From UKL13-2 sp043773745 (GTDB lineage: Bacteria > Pseudomonadota > Gammaproteobacteria > Burkholderiales > Usitatibacteraceae): a stretch of 64,000 nucleotides of DNA. A program made the translations under genes and the position numbers. The stretch lies in NCBI GenBank assembly GCA_043773745.1, contig JAYVEV010000006.1, positions 1 to 64,000 of the forward strand, written 5' to 3'. A model generated the notes under the pieces. The model saw only the letters and a program-made list of their open reading frames with translations. It was not told the origin of the DNA and ran no database searches. This document shows, in pieces, positions 61,571 to 64,000 of the stretch (the first letter of the stretch is position 1; each line of letters starts with the position of its first letter).

Positions 61571-63298
61571 ATGAACCCCATGAATTCGCCGATTTCACAA
61601 CTTCCGCTTGGGCAAAACCTGCTCGCGCGCGGTGTTGTCTCCCAGGATCAGCTGAATATTGCGCTCACCGAGCAGCGCAAGCTGAAGACCCCGTTGGGCA
61701 AAATTCTAGTGCAGTTGGGATTTGCCACTGAAGCCACAATCCGCGACACCTTGTCTGAAAGCTTGGGGCAGATCGCGATTGATTTATCAAACACCATTAT
61801 CGATCACGCTGCGCTGGCGATGGTGCCCAAAGATATTGCGCGACGCTATCAGGTTCTGCCGGTCGATTATGATAAACAAAGTCGCAAATTGTTACTCGCG
61901 GTGGCTGATCCGTCCAACGTGGTGGCGCTGGACCAAATACGCGCGCTGATTAAAGACGACGTTCGCATTGAGCAAGTGCTGGCGCGCGAATCCGATATTT
62001 CTATCGGTATCGAGCAGCACTATGGCTTTGAATTATCGATTGACGGCATTCTGAATGAAATTGAAACAGGTGAGATTGACTACCAATCTATCACCACTGA
62101 TTTCGAGGAATACAGCCAGCCGGTTGTTCGCTTGGTTGATGCACTATTAAATGATGCCGTCAAACACAACGCATCCGATATTCACTTTGAGCCGGAACAG
62201 GGCTTCCTGCGAATTCGCTATCGCGTCGATGGCGTGCTGCGCCAGATTCGTTCACTGCACAAGAACTATTGGAGCGCGATGGTGGTGCGCCTAAAAGTAA
62301 TGAGCGGTATGAATATTGCCGAAACGCGTGCACCGCAGGACGGACGGATTTCATTGTCGTTATCGGGCCGTGCAGTAGATTTCCGGGTATCTGCACAGCC
62401 AACCACTCACGGTGAAAACATCGTGCTGCGTATTTTGGACCGGCAAAAAGGCATCGTCGCGCTCGAAGATTTAAACTTGCAGGAGGAAGAATTAAAGACG
62501 CTGCGGTTGATGATGGCGCGCCCCGAAGGAATCATCCTGGTGACAGGGCCTACGGGTTCCGGCAAAACAACCACGCTTTATTCCATCCTGAATCACATCA
62601 ATACCGAGGGCGTCAACATCATGACGCTGGAAGACCCGGTTGAATATCCCATGTCGATGATTCGGCAAACATCTGTGAACGAATCAGCCAAGCTCGATTT
62701 CGCCTCTGGCATTCGTTCAATGATGCGGCAGGATCCGGACGTGATTCTAGTTGGTGAGATACGCGATCAGGAAACAGCGGAAATGGCATTTCGCGCGGCG
62801 ATGACGGGCCATCAGGTTTACTCCACGCTGCATACCAATTCCGCCATCGGTGCAATTTCACGACTGCAGGATTTGGGCGTGCTGCCCGACATCATGGCAG
62901 GCAACATCATTGGCGTAGTCGCACAGCGCCTTGTGCGCAAGCTTTGTACGCATTGCAAAGATCCTTACCGGCTAACGGATGGTCCTGCTGATGATATGAC
63001 TCGCAAAATTTTGGGCGTCGAGCCAAGCTGGAATGGTGAAATTTTCCGCGCTGATGGCTGTGAACAGTGCGATAACACAGGCTATCGTGGACGGCTGGCG
63101 ATTATGGAATTGTTCAAGATGGATCAGGATATTGACGAACTCATCGCGCGGCGCGCGACCGGCCGTGAAATTCGCGAAGCTGCACGAAAAACCGGTTATC
63201 GCACCCTGGCCGAAGATGCAATTGCGCGGGTGTTGGCGGGACAAACAGATATTGAAGAAATTTCGCGCATTGTTGACTTAACCGATCGCGTTACTTAA
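61571..63298 (+). CDS. mshE: MshE-like assembly ATPase of MSHA locus 2 (GspE family)
   Basis: A 575-residue motor ATPase. The N-terminal MshEN-type domain has two motifs that begin PLG instead of RLG (PLGQNLLARGVVSQDQL; PLGKILVQLGFATE). The ATPase core has Walker A GPTGSGKTT (325-333), Walker B VILVGEIRDQETAE and a zinc site (CTHC and CEQC). It follows a 107-base gap that contains a TACAAT hexamer (61510-61515), a possible -10. An in-frame ATG nine bases in is an alternative start. Confidence 0.92.
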   Translation: MNPMNSPISQLPLGQNLLARGVVSQDQLNIALTEQRKLKTPLGKILVQLGFATEATIRDTLSESLGQIAIDLSNTIIDHAALAMVPKDIARRYQVLPVDYDKQSRKLLLAVADPSNVVALDQIRALIKDDVRIEQVLARESDISIGIEQHYGFELSIDGILNEIETGEIDYQSITTDFEEYSQPVVRLVDALLNDAVKHNASDIHFEPEQGFLRIRYRVDGVLRQIRSLHKNYWSAMVVRLKVMSGMNIAETRAPQDGRISLSLSGRAVDFRVSAQPTTHGENIVLRILDRQKGIVALEDLNLQEEELKTLRLMMARPEGIILVTGPTGSGKTTTLYSILNHINTEGVNIMTLEDPVEYPMSMIRQTSVNESAKLDFASGIRSMMRQDPDVILVGEIRDQETAEMAFRAAMTGHQVYSTLHTNSAIGAISRLQDLGVLPDIMAGNIIGVVAQRLVRKLCTHCKDPYRLTDGPADDMTRKILGVEPSWNGEIFRADGCEQCDNTGYRGRLAIMELFKMDQDIDELIARRATGREIREAARKTGYRTLAEDAIARVLAGQTDIEEISRIVDLTDRVT

Positions 63299-63341
63299 AC
63301 CCTAACGGCGCTGACCGCGCCAACTGACACACATAGAGCTT

Positions 63342-64000
63342 ATGGCTTCATTTGCATACCGTGCGATTGACGAAGAAGGGCTGATGCAGCGCGGCAGCAT
63401 CGACGCCATGAATACGGTCGATCTGGAATTGCGACTGAAGCGAATGGGCCTCGAGCTCATCACTTTCGAGTCAATAAAAAAGTCGACGATGCTCGCCGCC
63501 AAACGCATCTCCCGCAAGGAGCTGGTGACGTTTTGTTTTCACATGGATCAATTAATGCGTGCGGGTGTGCCGATTATTGATGCCTTAACTGACTTGCGAG
63601 ATTCAGTTGAGAATCCGGCATTCCGGCAAATCGTGGCAAGCTTGCTTGAGGATATTGAAGGCGGCTTAAAGTTATCTGAAGCAATGGCGAATCACCCAAG
63701 CGCGTTTGACAATGTATTTGTCGCGCTTATCAGTACCGGTGAACAAACCGGCCAGCTTCCCGAAGTGTTGTCCAAGCTGACAGAAAATCTGAAATGGCAG
63801 GATGAGCTCGCCGCACAGGTAAAAAAAGCGATGACCTACCCAATATTTGCCGGCATTGTGATTATCGGCGTTGTATTTGCTTTGATGATTTTTCTGGTGC
63901 CGCAACTTGCTGTGACCATGAAGGCATTGACGCCTAATCCGCCGCCCCAAACTATGGCGCTTATCGCGGTGTCGGCATGGATGCAAAAATACTGGTACAT
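63342..64000 (+). CDS. mshG: MshG-like platform protein of MSHA locus 2 (3' end outside window)
   Basis: The first 219 codons of a GspF/PilC-family protein, open to the window end. The start MASFAYRAIDEEGLMQRGSI is typical. The first T2SSF domain (about residues 60-185) has FCFHMDQLMRAGVPIIDALT and STGEQTGQLPEVLSKL, then a membrane helix (FAGIVIIGVVFALMIFLVP). It begins 43 bases after the ATPase gene. Pilin genes may follow outside the window. Confidence 0.92.
   Translation, partial: MASFAYRAIDEEGLMQRGSIDAMNTVDLELRLKRMGLELITFESIKKSTMLAAKRISRKELVTFCFHMDQLMRAGVPIIDALTDLRDSVENPAFRQIVASLLEDIEGGLKLSEAMANHPSAFDNVFVALISTGEQTGQLPEVLSKLTENLKWQDELAAQVKKAMTYPIFAGIVIIGVVFALMIFLVPQLAVTMKALTPNPPPQTMALIAVSAWMQKYWY

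Noticed and set aside
1..64000. tRNA or rRNA genes, CRISPR arrays, insertion sequences, prophage
   Set aside because: Looked for T-arm motifs, regularly spaced repeats, transposase and phage motifs by eye and found none; a dedicated search could still find a tRNA.

Overview
The window reads as chromosomal DNA of a betaproteobacterium. The strongest reason is gene order. The minus-strand run mlaFEDCB, a YadGH-type ABC exporter, a bolA-family gene, murA, hisGDCBHAFIE, hinT and tatABC, with a DegS/DegQ-type protease, mscL, petABC and sspAB nearby, matches a layout I know from Betaproteobacteria such as Burkholderiales and Nitrosomonadales. Short-form HisG, a bc1 complex beside sspAB, and SspA/SspB themselves fit this. 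I cannot name the genus. No tRNA, rRNA, CRISPR array, transposase or prophage gene was recognised.

Layout. 1-1754: end of a PAS histidine kinase and its Rcp1-type response regulator. 1925-16648: a near-complete MSHA-type (type IVa-like) pilus locus, all on the plus strand and mostly with overlapping genes, in the order E-G-F-like-A-C-D-O-P-Q-like-I1-I2-J-K-L-M-N. 16773-20973: a small membrane protein, an LLM flavin oxidoreductase, a YXWGXW-repeat protein and transketolase. 21165-24934: a six-gene polyamine cassette (speD, speE, YgiB-like lipoprotein, GNAT, YgiC/YjfC-like ATP-grasp, DUF350). 25006-36479: housekeeping genes (IMPase family, rsmE, argA, yggX, phoU, rpiA, ilvA, CBS protein, sspB, sspA, petC, petB, petA). 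36839-40940: mscL, an HtrA-type protease, tatCBA, hinT. 40937-49046: the histidine operon and murA. 49075-54365: BolA, ABC-2 exporter, Mla lipid transport. 54687-64000: a sigma-54-type response regulator and a second, partial MSHA-like locus (M-L-N-E-G), cut by the window end.

How it fits together. The two pilus loci each encode their own motor ATPase, platform protein, secretin, ExeA-like ATPase and TPR protein, so the cell may build two related pili or secretion machines. Locus 1 carries its own pilins and a large secreted protein. Locus 2 is headed by its own regulator, and its pilins, if any, lie beyond the window. The TatABC translocase sits close to the Rieske protein PetA, which has a twin-arginine N-terminus. 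The polyamine cassette probably makes a spermidine-like product and joins it to another molecule.

The least ordinary observations are: the duplicated pilus locus with permuted order and different c-di-GMP-binding motifs in the two motor ATPases; a SPOR-like domain fused to the second MshM; a tandem repeat domain in MshP; the polyamine cassette with an atypical SpeE; and a family of at least four short intergenic inverted-repeat elements spread through the window.
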